Below, piece by piece: positions 9,108-20,100 of a stretch of DNA of 64,000 nt (the stretch's first letter is position 1; the number at the start of each line of letters is the position of its first letter). Under the pieces are notes generated by a model. The model saw only the letters and a program-made list of their open reading frames with translations, searched no databases and was not told where the DNA came from. The position numbers were made by a program, and so were the translations under genes. The stretch covers positions 82,980-146,979 of the forward strand of contig NW_004457269.1 in assembly GCF_000313135.1 (NCBI RefSeq), given 5' to 3'. This DNA comes from Acanthamoeba castellanii str. Neff (lineage: Eukaryota > Discosea > Longamoebia > Acanthamoebidae).

Positions 9108-12071
9108 ATGCAGTCGATTGCTAGGCTCTCTGCTCGTTCCGCTCCTCGCAAGGTATGCAATACTTTGTAGCATGTTGCCATTGCGGGTCTTTGATTCGGA
9201 AATGTTCCGATTTAATCTGGATGATATCATAATGCTCACGATCTCCAAACTAGGCTGGTTCCATCGCTCGCTTCCACACCTCGACGGCGCCTCTCGCCAG
9301 CACCACCAAGCTCTTCATCGACAACGAGTTCGTGGAGTCCAAGGCCACCGAATTCGTCGATGTCTTTGACCCCGTACGTAGTACAGGGGGAGGCTAATGT
9401 GGGGTGCAATGATTTGACCGAGCGGTCATGCCATTAGGCCACCCAAGAGCTGGTGACCCGTGTGCCGATGGCCACCAAGGACGAGATGCAGGCTGCTTCC
9501 GACTCGGCCAAGAAGGCTTACGCTCAGTGGTCCGAGACTCCCATCAGCGCCCGCGCTCGCGTCATGTTCAAGCTCCAGGCCCTCATCAGCGAGAACATGG
9601 TGCGCCTCTGCCGCAATTAATTGATCACAACGTTATTCTCATCAAATTAACGGCATTCACTTCGGCGCGTGCAGGAGGAAATCGCGCGCTGCATCACCAA
9701 GGAGAACGGCAAGACCCTGGTCGACGCCAGGGGCGACGTCTTCCGAGGCCTCGGTACCGCACCAACCTCTCCATCTTTGTTTTTTTGGCGCACCTCTTTT
9801 GTGTTTTCTTACGTCTCGTGTGGCTTGCAGAGGTCGTGGAGCACGCCTGCTCGACCGGCACCGTTCTGATGGGCGAGACCGCCGAGAACGTGGGCAAGAA
9901 CATCGACACCTACAGCTACCGCCAGCCCCTCGGCGTGTGCGCCGGCATTACGCCCTTCAACTTCCCCGCCATGATCCCCCTGTGGATGTTCCCGCTGGCC
10001 GTCACCTGCGGTAACACCTTCCTGCTCAAGCCCTCCGAGAAGGACCCCGGCGCGTCCATGATCATCGCCCGCCTCGCCCGTGAGGCCGGCCTCCCCCCGG
10101 GTGTCCTCAACGTCATCCACGGCGCCCACGTACGTTGTTATGTTCTTTCTTGCCCTCGCCTGGCCTCGTCTCGCCACCAGACCGCTGACCGGAGTGCATT
10201 GATTGCTGTTACGACGTCCAGGACTCTGTCAACTTCATCTGCGACGACCCTGCCATTCGCTCCATCTCGTTCGTCGGTGGTGACGCCGCTGGTCGCCACA
10301 TCCACTCCCGTGGTACCTCCAACGGCAAGCGCGTCCAGGTATGTCTTCTTTCCTAGTGCCACGCCCGCACACCGCATCCTCTCTCGGGGCACTTGCTCAC
10401 CTTCCCTCGGTGCCGACCGCGCAGTCCAACATGGCCGCCAAGAACCACGCCGCCATCATGCCCGACGCCAACAAGGAGGCCACCCTCAACTCGCTCGTCG
10501 GCGCCGCCTTCGGCGCTGCTGGCCAGCGTTGCATGGCTCTCTCCACCGCCGTCTTCATCGGTGAGAGCAAGGAGTGGTACGACCCCCAAGTTCTCTTCGT
10601 CCATGTCGTGTGTCGTGTGTGTCGTGTAACACGGCCCTTAGAGCTGGGCTCCCGTGCCTCGTCGTTGTCCACCCTTGTGATGGGCGATCGTAAATCGAGG
10701 CACACATCCACCCTTGCGGTGGCCGATGGAGTCTTCCTGAGTCATTGCTGTGTGAGAGCGGCCCTTGCTCGCATCTCTTTGGCTTCGCATTTCTTTCCGC
10801 TCGCGCCCTCCGCTCCGTGTCACGCACGGAGCGGAAGTTCACGCGTGCGGGTTGTGGACCCAATGGAAATTACAACTTTCAACTACACCCAAGTGTAGTT
10901 GTTGTTGTTGTTGTGAATGTTGTTTGGCTAATTCAGTTGCGTTGTTACGTGGTGCGGCAACGCAGGATCCCCGAGTTGGTCGAGCGTGCCAGGAAGCTCA
11001 AGCTGAGCTCTGGCTTCACCCCCGGCGCCGACCTGGGTCCCCTCATCACCAAGGAGTCCAAGGACCGCGTGATTCGCCTCATCCAGAGCGGTGTCGACCA
11101 GGGCGCCGCCATCCCCCTCGACGGCCGCAACGTCTCCGTACCTTGTCCCCGCCCGCCCGCCCGCCCACCCACCCACATGTCATGCCACACTCGTATGCGT
11201 GTGTCGCTCGCGCTTACATGTGCGGTTGCGCAACCAGGTGCCTGAGTTCCCCAAGGGCAACTTCGTGGGTCCCACCGTCCTCACGGGCGTGCGACCTGAC
11301 ATGACGTGCTACAAGGAGGAGATCTTCGGCCCCGTCCTGCTCTGCCTCACCGCCGACACCCTCGAGGACGCCATCCAGCTCATCAACAACAACCCCTACG
11401 GCAACGGTACGCGCCGCTTTATTGCTGGATATTATTTATTTATTGATATTTATTTTTACAACTCTCTCGATGATGAGCCAAGGCGAAAATATGAGGACCC
11501 AAATAACAACTATTTTTAATAACAAGAAGTAGTAGTATCGATAGATGTCCTATGAGATCAAACACTAAACAGCCTCTGAGACTGTAATCATTCGGTTTGC
11601 ACACGCGAATGACAACTCTCCAACTTTTTGTTACGTTTTGAATGATTGCTCACCGCACTACTGTACACGGCACGTAGGTACCGCCATCTTCACCCGCTCC
11701 GGTGCGGCTGCGCGCAAGTACCAGCACGAGATCGACGTGGGTCAGGTGGGCATCAACATTCCCATCCCCGTGCCCCTTCCCTTCTTCTCCTTCACCGGCT
11801 CGCGTGGCTCCTTCGTCGGCGCCTCCCACTTCTACGGCAAGGTACATACATCACACACGCTCCTTCTCCTCTTTCCTCTCTTTTCGTGTGCCGTGTCGTG
11901 TCGTGCGTAATGACGTGTGCGCTGACGTGGCCGTGTGTGTGTTTGGGGTGAACGTGTCGCACACAGGCTGGCGTGCACTTCTACACGCAGACCAAGACGA
12001 TCACGTCCCTGTGGAAGGAGGAGGACCTCTCGCAGTTCGGCACCAACATGCCCATCCTCTCCAAGCACTAG
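9108..12071 (+). CDS. ALDH6A1: Methylmalonate-semialdehyde dehydrogenase, mitochondrial (ALDH6)
   Basis: CoA-acylating aldehyde dehydrogenase of valine, pyrimidine and inositol catabolism, 527 residues in 11 exons: 9108-9152, 9254-9373, 9438-9599, 9675-9753, 9831-10129, 10222-10338, 10425-10576, 10966-11137, 11238-11406, 11678-11841 and 11967-12071. The first ~30 residues are Arg/Ser/Ala-rich without acids, as in a mitochondrial presequence. Family motifs are [28 protein letters not shown] and the active-site cysteine in [15 protein letters not shown]. The C-terminus has [20 protein letters not shown], typical of the MMSDH branch. The ATG is the first in frame and opens the presequence. Introns 7 (389 bp) and 9 (271 bp, AT-rich at 11410-11530) are the longest. 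Confidence 0.97.
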
Positions 12072-12279
12072 ACGACTACTGTAGGCCTGGATCTGCTGAG
12101 CCGATCGATTGGTCGATGCTGGCCGGCGGTTGATGTACACTGAAATGAACCTGACATCCATACTCGCTACATCTTCATCGCTCTCCTTCTTCCTCCCTGG
12201 CTGTTGCATCTGAAAAGTAGTTTTGTATTTGCAAGACAAGAGAAAGAAGAGGAGGAGTGGTGTGGAGGTGGTGGCAACG

Positions 12280-12616
12280 CTACTCGCTGGAGTTCTTGTC
12301 GTTGGCGCGAGGCCCGGCAACCTCCTTGAAGATGGCCTGGTTGAAGGCCTTCCGCTTGGCGAGCTCGTCTTTCGTGTACCCTCGCGCCTTCTGCACCGAG
12401 CATCATGGCCAGAAGATCTCATGAGTTGCCAGATCAGAAGGCGTGGCAAGAGAGGAACAAGTGGCAAGCGCGTACATCGACTTTAGCGGGATCTACAGAG
12501 AACTTGGAGGTGAAGGTGAAGGTGATAACGAAAAGGGCCATCGGCAAGATAATCGCTCGTGCGATTTTGTAACCTCGTGATGGCGCTTTCGCTCTGAATT
12601 GGGGTGGCACGTTCAT
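12280..12616 (-). CDS. Small single-pass membrane protein, unknown
   Basis: Two exons (12616-12476 and 12390-12280) encode 83 residues. The N-terminus is basic (FRAKAPSRGYK), followed by one hydrophobic segment at about residues 22-37 (AIILPMALFVITFTFT) and a charged C-terminal half with YTKDELAKRKAF. The donor GTACGC and acceptor TGCAG keep the frame. Size and layout resemble accessory subunits of mitochondrial membrane complexes, but I do not recognise the family. It converges with the dehydrogenase (stop 12071) and diverges from the kinase gene. Confidence 0.6.
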
Positions 12617-12937
12617 CTTTCGCAGATCGATCCGCGGATGGCTTACTTGATTGTGCTCAGCCGATGCTGGTCCTTGATGCGCAGGCTTAGTGGCGATGCA
12701 GTGCCGATTACGATTCTTGTCAACACAGAAAAACCTGCAGGAAACCTGCTGGCGGAAAAGACAGGAAAAGTGGTAATAAAACTAGATCTCAATCAAGAAC
12801 GGCTACGAACTGAGAGAAGTGAGCCGAGGTGGCCTTCATTCGAAATCATCGGCGGGTGATGTTTCGAATGCGAGGAGGGAATAACGAGTGATAGAGAATC
12901 GAAGATAGGGAGGAGAGAAAAACGAAGTATTTGAATA
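12617..12937. promoter_or_regulatory. Divergent promoter region, small membrane protein / RPEL-like kinase
   Basis: These 321 bases separate two divergent start codons. No TATA box or repeat is obvious. Moderately A-rich sequence (GAAAACAGG, AATAAAACT) lies at 12730-12790. Confidence 0.5.
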
Positions 12938-15900
12938 ATGGCCGCAATCGCCCCCTCGCCGTCATCTACGCATCTGAAGCCACAAGTTCGGCTAGGATCA
13001 TCATCGTCATGCTCGGCCGAGTATGGTTTCACCATTTCACCCAAGAACGTGACCTTTAAAGTACGGTCAAATAGAGGCTCGGTTCGCGGCCGCGTATCGC
13101 GGCAAGCCACCAAGCATCATCGACGTACGCGATCCGATCCGCTGCAGCCCCTCTCCCACACGAAGCTTCTGTCGGAAGAGATCAACCAGCTACAGAAGAA
13201 GAAACACAAGCTCGAAAATGGAACCCCCCTGAATGGATGGAACGGCAAAGAGAAGAAGAAGCTACAAGAGGCCATCGACAGCGTGCTCGAGGAAAAGAGA
13301 AAGAAGCAGCTGGGCAAGATCAAACGAAGGTTCGTGCCTTCCCTCCTAAGGTCCTCTAAAAAACGGCACCATCACGCGATGTTCCTCATCTCACCCAACA
13401 CGCCTCCCCATCATCAGAACGCATCGGCTGGAGGAGCTCTTCAACCGGCGCTCGGACGATGATATCGAGGAGGACAGCTGGACAGCCATCGCCTACGGGA
13501 CAACGGCCACGACGGTCTCGACCTCGCTCACGCGCACCATGATGTTCGACCTCTCCACAGAGGGCACACGGCCCGTCGGCGGCAGCCTGCGAAGCGCGAG
13601 AGACACACCAGCCACGGCCGTAGCCGAGCCGCTGGTCTCCTCGCTGTCGGGTCCGCCGTCGCTCGGCAGCAAGGAGGTCCGCGCGCCTCGGCCCGTGCGC
13701 AAAGCCAAGTCGGCCAACGGGCGGCGACGCGCCCACTCCAAGTCGCCCTCGCGCTCGTGCAGCATATTCGACCCCCGCTTCTGGTCCTCCCCCGCCTCTG
13801 CCACCGCCGCCGCTGTGCCCAGCGACGTGGCCGTCACCGGCAACAGCATCAACTGGCCTCCCGCTCCGGCGCATAGCCGCAGCAAGTCGTCCAAGCATGG
13901 CAAGTCCGAGCTCAACAACCTGTGGGTGTCCTCCGAGGACACCTTCTCCAGTACGATGACTGACCTTACTTCGTCTTCGTCCCTGCCACCCTTCTTCAGT
14001 TGTTGTTGTTGTTGTTGTTCAGTCTCACACCATCCCCTCTCGCTTTCCTCTTTCTCGTTGCGCTCGCGGCCGTGCAGCTGCCCCGTCAACGCGCGCGGTT
14101 CGATGCTCTACGGTGTCGTCGACCGAGTTTAAGCATATCATCAAGGAGGGCAGCCCCAAGGACGCCAAGCCCCTCAAGAAGCGGCCGTCGTGGGAAAAGT
14201 TCTTTCCCATGCAGGTGCGCAGCTTCCCTCCCCATTGATTGCTCCTTTTCCTCGTCCAATCGTGTACCTCATCCTCTTATAAATTACCCACACGACACAC
14301 ACACCGCGCACGACAGAAATCAAAGGTGGTGAAGGGCAAGTCGCCACGAGAGGGAGAGTCGCGGCGCGTGGGCAGTGCCATCTTCACCTCGGGCAAGGAC
14401 AGCTTCCTCCGCGGCGGCTCTGGCGGCGCCCCACCGGCCGCCCCGGCACCAGCCCCGGGCCACTCCGGGCTGCCGGGCGGTGTATCGCCGCGGCTCGAGG
14501 AGCGGTGCATCGTGCTGGACAGATGGCTCAAGGGCCGGCCCACCTGGAAGGAGGTGTTTGAGCGCGGCCTGTTCAACACCAAGGCCAAGCTCAAGGGCAA
14601 GGGCAACAGCCCCATCAACCTCTCCACCAACGCAGCGGTCCCCGCTTCCGGCGGCGGCGACCTGTCGAGCAGCGGCGAGCGGGACAAGGAGCGCGAACGG
14701 ATCGTTCACCACCACAACCAACACCACCACCAGAAGCGGCCCGGCGAGCGCGAGCAGGTGGTGGCGGCCCAGCGAAGTGTGAGCCTGCGAGAGCTGTTTG
14801 CGCGACTCGAGAAGGAACTGAACGCCGACGCGCCGAGCGACCTCAAGGAGCGGATGCGGTCGTCGACGGACGCGCTGGAGCGGCTGCTGCAGGAGCGGCC
14901 GAGCTGGGTCGAACTCATGGAGCGCGGCATCGGCAAGGACGAGAAGAAGGATCAACGGAAGAAGGAGAAGTGCAAGCGCACTCTGCGCTATCTCCTCCGT
15001 AAGCGGTATCCCTCCCTCCCGCCACCGCGCCCCACACTCCACGTCATCACCGGCCACCTCCACCTCCACCTCATCGCCGCACCGCCGCCAGACGCTGACC
15101 TATTTTATAATTGTTTGTTTGTTTGTGTGACGCACAGGAAGGAGAAGGAGGTGCAGACCCAGAAGGGCGCTGGCCTGGTGGACACCTATTTTGAAATCGG
15201 GCGGCCGTTGTCCAATGACCCCGGCGCGTTGTCTGCTGTGGGCGGCCCCCAGCCTGGTACGTCTCTCCCTCCCTCCCTCCCTCCCTCCGACCCTCTTTTT
15301 TGCAGTTCGTTCAGACGCAGCGGCGGCGGCGGCGGCGGCAGCGCTGACTTACTCTCCTCTCACAGCAGACGCGTACCCGGCGGCGAAGCACGCGGGCGAC
15401 GCGAGTGGGCACGACGGAGCTCCGTTCCACGAGGTCAACTTCTTCCACCTCGACTTTGTGGGTCCGATCGGCGGCGGGTGCTACGGCAACGTGTACGAGG
15501 CCTTCATGAAGGGCGAGACCCAGAAGGTGGCGGTCAAAATTCTCAAGAAGGACCTCTTCCAGCCCGAGAAGGCCTACAAGCGCGAGGTCGAGGCCCTCAA
15601 ACGCACCATCAAGTCTCCCTACACCGTCAACCTTCGCGGTATCCAACCATTACCCTTCTTTAGCCTGCGTGTCGTGTGTCGTGTGTGTCGTGTGTGTCGT
15701 GTGTGTCGTGTCGTTGGTCGTGTCGCGTGTGCCGTGGCTGACTGACGTGTGTCGTGTTTTCGTTAGGTTACTGCACGGACCCCTATTTCTGTATTGTGAC
15801 GGAGCTGTGCGAGGGCGGCAGCCTCGACAACGTCCTGCGAAAGGCGCAGAGCAAGCTCACGCTCGACCAGGCCGTGCGAGTGGGCCGCGAGGTCGCCGAG

Positions 15901-16044
15901 GGGATGAAGTACCTCCACGCGCTCAAGCCGCCCATCATGCATCGCGACCTCTCTCTCGGTACAAAACGCAACGCAACACAACTTTCGCTCGCGGTGTTGT
16001 CTTCTTACACGCCTGTTACGCGCGCACACACGTGATGCGACGGC

Positions 16045-16096
<52 letters not shown>

Positions 16097-16337
16097 TGGT
16101 GGTGTGTGTGTGTGTGTGTGGTGTGTGTGTAGGTAATATATTCCTACATCCGTCGGTGGAGGGCCGGGTATGCATCGGCGACTTTGGCGTGGCCGTGGAC
16201 AAGCCCAAACGGGGCTCGGTGCGCTTCTCCAAAAACGGGAACCCGCGTTACAGGTCCCTCCTCCTCTCCCCATCTCGTTCCACGTCACACTGTGTTTTGA
16301 CCCGATCCATGTATGCGTGCGTGCGTGCGGCGTGTGC

Positions 16338-16387
<50 letters not shown>

Positions 16388-16801
16388 CGGTGAGTGCAGG
16401 GCACCAGAGGTGTCGAACGGGGAACCCTACAGCCGGAAGGCGGACGTGTACAGCTTTGGGAACCTGCTCTTCGAACTGTTGACCAACCAAAAGCCCTTCG
16501 CCGAGGTGGAGGACAACAAGGTGGCCGAGCTCATCGCCAAGGGCTGCACTCCTCGATTCCCCGACAGCTGCGCCGTGCCCGAACGACTACGAAGGTGCGT
16601 GTCTGATCTTCTTCGCAACACACACGCTCCGCCGCACACGACACGACACGCACTCACACTTGTTCGCCTGCGTCGCTGTCTAGGTTGGTGGAGCGGTGCT
16701 GGCGGTTTACCCCGTCAGAGCGGCCATCGTTCAAAAAGGTGGCGGCCTTCCTGGAGGACCTCAGCGATGAACGCGCCGCTTTGGCCATGCTTGCCGAGTG
16801 A
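12938..16801 (+). CDS. TKL-type protein kinase with N-terminal RPEL-like repeats
   Basis: About 922 residues in 10 exons: 12938-13329, 13418-13950, 14078-14214, 14317-15005, 15138-15256, 15366-15638, 15767-15958, 16133-16253, 16400-16594 and 16684-16801. The kinase domain is C-terminal (from about residue 640): glycine loop IGGGCYGNV, lysine in VAVKILKK, catalytic loop HRDLSLGN, GDFGVA, RAPEV, DVYSFGNLL, and a final RPSFKKV, as in tyrosine-kinase-like families. All catalytic residues are present. The N-terminal ~600 residues are Ser/Pro/Lys-rich and contain RPEL-like elements: LDRWLKGRPTWKEVFERGLF (near 428), LERLLQERPSWVELMERGI (near 548) and a weaker KKRPSWEKFF (near 345). RPEL motifs bind G-actin in MRTF and Phactr proteins; binding here is inferred. 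Introns 7 and 8 hold long GT runs. Confidence 0.9.
15668..15720. repeat. Intronic GTGTGTCGT-type repeat
   Basis: Short tandem units of GTGTGTCGT and shorter variants in kinase intron 6. Confidence 0.8.
16049..16131. repeat. Intronic (GT)n microsatellite reaching the splice acceptor
   Basis: An almost pure GT run ends directly in the acceptor AG at 16131-16132 of kinase intron 7, so the acceptor has GT repeats in place of a pyrimidine tract. Confidence 0.85.
16337..16386. repeat. Intronic (GT)n microsatellite
   Basis: Pure GT run in kinase intron 8, 13 bases before the acceptor. Confidence 0.85.
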
Positions 16802-17150
16802 GCCTTTTGTCCATCAGCCACCTCCCCTCCATCATGATGCTGTAATATACAAAATAATAATAATATAATATATATATATTTATACACTCTTTTGCCAAAG
16901 CCAACTGTGAAAATAGCCAACTGTGTCCCCCCCTCATCCCAGCCTTGGGTGAAGCCGCCCAGCAAGACGTCAGGCGTGGTGTGGTGTAAATAACTCGCGG
17001 TGCGAGCGTGCGAACGTACGAAGAAGAAGAATAGGAAAGTGCAGTAATGTGCAACTGGGGACATAGAGCGGGCTGGCGGCGCAACGGCGGGGGGGTCTGA
17101 CGTGGTCGTGCGCGCGGGTCGCTCTCTGTCTGGGTCGATCCATCAAATCA
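16802..17150. other. Convergent 3' flanks of the kinase and myosin I genes
   Basis: These 349 bases lie between two stop codons. An A/T-rich block with AATAATAATAATATAATATATATAT at about 16850-16880 probably contains the kinase polyadenylation signal. No gene is seen. Confidence 0.55.
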
Positions 17151-20100
17151 TCAGACCTCGACGCAGAGGTTGGCGGGGAAGGAGCCCGTCTTGCCGTTGA
17201 GCTCGCCCTGCCAGGTGCCCGACAGCGATTTCTGGGTCACGTTGATGATGTCGCCCGCCTACACGTAGTCGTCACGACACACGACACACGACACACACGA
17301 CACACACGACACACACGACACACACGACACACACGACACACACGACACACACGTGTTAATGATAAGCGAGGGTTGGTGTGGTGGGTGGGTGTGGGGTGGT
17401 GAACCTTGAAGGTGAGTTCGCGGGCGTTGCGGGCGGTGTAGTTGTGCTGGGCCTTGGCTCGCGCGATGACGGCCATGCCGTGCGCGCCGCCGGCGGCCCG
17501 GGTGATCTGGCGGATGTTGCGGTCGGGCTTCTTGGCCTTCTCCCGCTTCTTGGGTCCGGCGCCGCGGTCGAGCCCCGTCGCGGCGCTCACCGCCACCGTG
17601 TCGCCCTGCGGCTTGAGCAGCGTCCGCGCGCCCGCGGTCTCGTCCCTCGTGAAGCTCAGCGTCTTTTGCGACTGTCGTGGCACACACCGCACACACAGCA
17701 CACGCGCAACCGCACACGCGTGAGCGACAGGAACAACACGCGCTGTGTATGAGAAAGAGAGAGTAGTGTGGTTGGGTTGATTACCCGCTTCTCCTTGAAG
17801 GCGATGTTGCCCGAGGCGAAGGTGACGGGGACGCCCTTGGCCTGCGCGTCGCCCTTCTCGCGCGCGTTCTCGGCCGAGATTTCGTAGAGGATGGCCACCA
17901 CCTCGGTCTTCTTGTCCGAGTCGAACACGGCATCGTCGTCGGCGTTGCTCATGTGCAGCACCACCACCCCGTCGGCCAGTTGACTATGTTTCGTTCCGTT
18001 TCGTTTCGGTTTGTTTTCGTCAGAAACTCAGCACACGCACACGCACACGCACACGCACACGCACCACCGCACACGCACACACGCACACGCACACGCACAC
18101 GCACACGCACACGCACACGCACACCCACACACGCACACGCACCACCGCACACGCACACGGTGGGAGAGAACACGGACCTGAGCTCGACCGAGGCGATGTC
18201 CTGAAGGGGAATCCTCCTCTGAATCTTCTTGCGCCACTTGCCGCCGACGGTGTAGAAGGCGCCCTCGGTCATGAGCAGCGCCCTCTGCTTGAGCTTGCCC
18301 TTCTCCACGAACACCGTCTTGTCCGCAAAGAACAACCGACGCTCGCCTGCCCCGGCACGATCGGAATTCAGCACACGCACGCGCGTGTGTCGTGCGGTGT
18401 GTGCGTGTGCGTGTGCGGTGTGTGCGTGTGCGTGTGCGGTGTGTGCGTGTGCGTACCGTATTTCTTCTTGATGGCCTTGTGCATGCGCGAGTTCTTGGCC
18501 TTGAGGTAGTCGCCGTTGTACTGCCTGAAGACCGAGTCCCTGCGTCGCTCCTTGTTGCCCCAGAACAGCTCCGGCACCGCCGCCCTCACGCGCTTGTTGA
18601 AGGCCCGGTGCCGGCACTCCCGCCATCGCTTTTGAATCGCCTGAAAGAATGCAATGGAACGCACCAACCAGTTGAGCACCAGTGCGTGTCGCGTCGTGTC
18701 GTGTGTCGTGTGTCGTGTGTCGTGTGTCGTGTGTCGTGTGTCGTGTGTCGTGTGACGTGTGTCGTGTGACGTGTGACGTGTGTCGTGTGTCGTGTGTCGT
18801 GTGTCGTGTGTCGTGTGTCGTGTGTCGTGTGTCGTGTGTCGTGTGTCGTGTGTCGTGTGTCGTGTCGGCCATTACCTTGACGACGTCGTTCATCTTCTGC
18901 AGCCGCAGCTCTTCGAGAGTGAACAACTGCGGAATGCACACATTCCACACAGGGTCAATACAAGTCAACAACCGGCTCACATCCAGCGTTGGAATGCGAG
19001 GAATGCTTGGTGTGGGGGGGGCGTGTACGCTCTGGGGCATGCGGATGAAGATCTTGGTCTTGCCGAACTCGTAGGCCGACTGGCCGCTGGCGTGTTGCTT
19101 GATGTTACAGTCGTCCAGGATCTTCTGCACGCCCGAACGCGCGTCCTTGTCCCACTTGGGGAACGTCTTGTCCGACAGAATACGGAACCTGGCATCCAAT
19201 TGTGTGCGTTGAGCGATGGTGTGTGCGTGTGCGGTGTGTGCGTGTGCGTGTGCGGTGTGTGTGTGTGTGTGTGTGCGGTGTGTGTGTGTGTTACCTGTGC
19301 ATGAACTTCTCGTAGGTCTGGCGGTAGGCGTAACCAGCGCGGCGCACCCGCACGTTCTCCAGCAGACCCAGGTAGCGGATCTAACGCGCGCGTACGACCC
19401 CGGCGCCCGATAGGAAAAAGATGTGAACGTCAGCAACCGCAAATCAAACAAACCACGCGCGCGGGGGCGTGTGTGGCGTGTGTGGCGTGTGTGTGTGTGT
19501 GTCGACATGAAGCAAGCAGGGTTGGGAGGCGGGTTTGAACCTGGTTGCCGGTGAGTCGCTCGTCGAAGTTGTTGGGCGCCTTGATGCCGTTGGGGCGCAT
19601 GCAACGAATGTAGTGCGGCGTGCACGAACGCAGCGTCGCCACCAGACCCGTCACCTGATTCTGTTTTGTTTTGTTTTGTGTTTGTTTCATTTCGTGTTTG
19701 TTTCGTTTCGTTTTGTGTTTGGTTAGTTTTGCTCAGTTGCGGTTCCAGCACGTGCTCGGGGAAACGCGGGGGGGGAGGAGGGAGGGGTGTACCCTGAACT
19801 GGAGGCCGGCGGTGGGGGGACGCTTCATGGACTGGACGACATCGGGCGGGAAGAGCGACTTGATGAAGCCGTCACGCGAGCTCTGCAGCATGGCCTTGAG
19901 ATCGTTGGACAGCGTGTCCTTGTTCTTGTCCAGGAACGTGTCCACCGAATACGTCACCTGGCACCACCACACACCACACACACGACACAACACACGACAC
20001 ACACACACACGACACACACACACGACACACACACGACACACACGACACACACAAGATATTTCAACAATGTCAGTTGGTTGGTTGGTGTGGGTTCGAGTCG

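Noticed and set aside
14320..15069. Long minus-strand open frame across the kinase exon 4
   Set aside because: GC-rich coding DNA leaves antisense frames open; the plus-strand frame has the RPEL-like motifs and splice phases.
17270..18864. CRISPR-like array
   Set aside because: The repeats are contiguous 5-7 bp units without spacers, in spliceosomal introns of a eukaryotic gene.
18682..19074. Open frames rich in CRVSCVV or HTTHDTR
   Set aside because: They are frame artefacts of the heptamer repeat within myosin introns.
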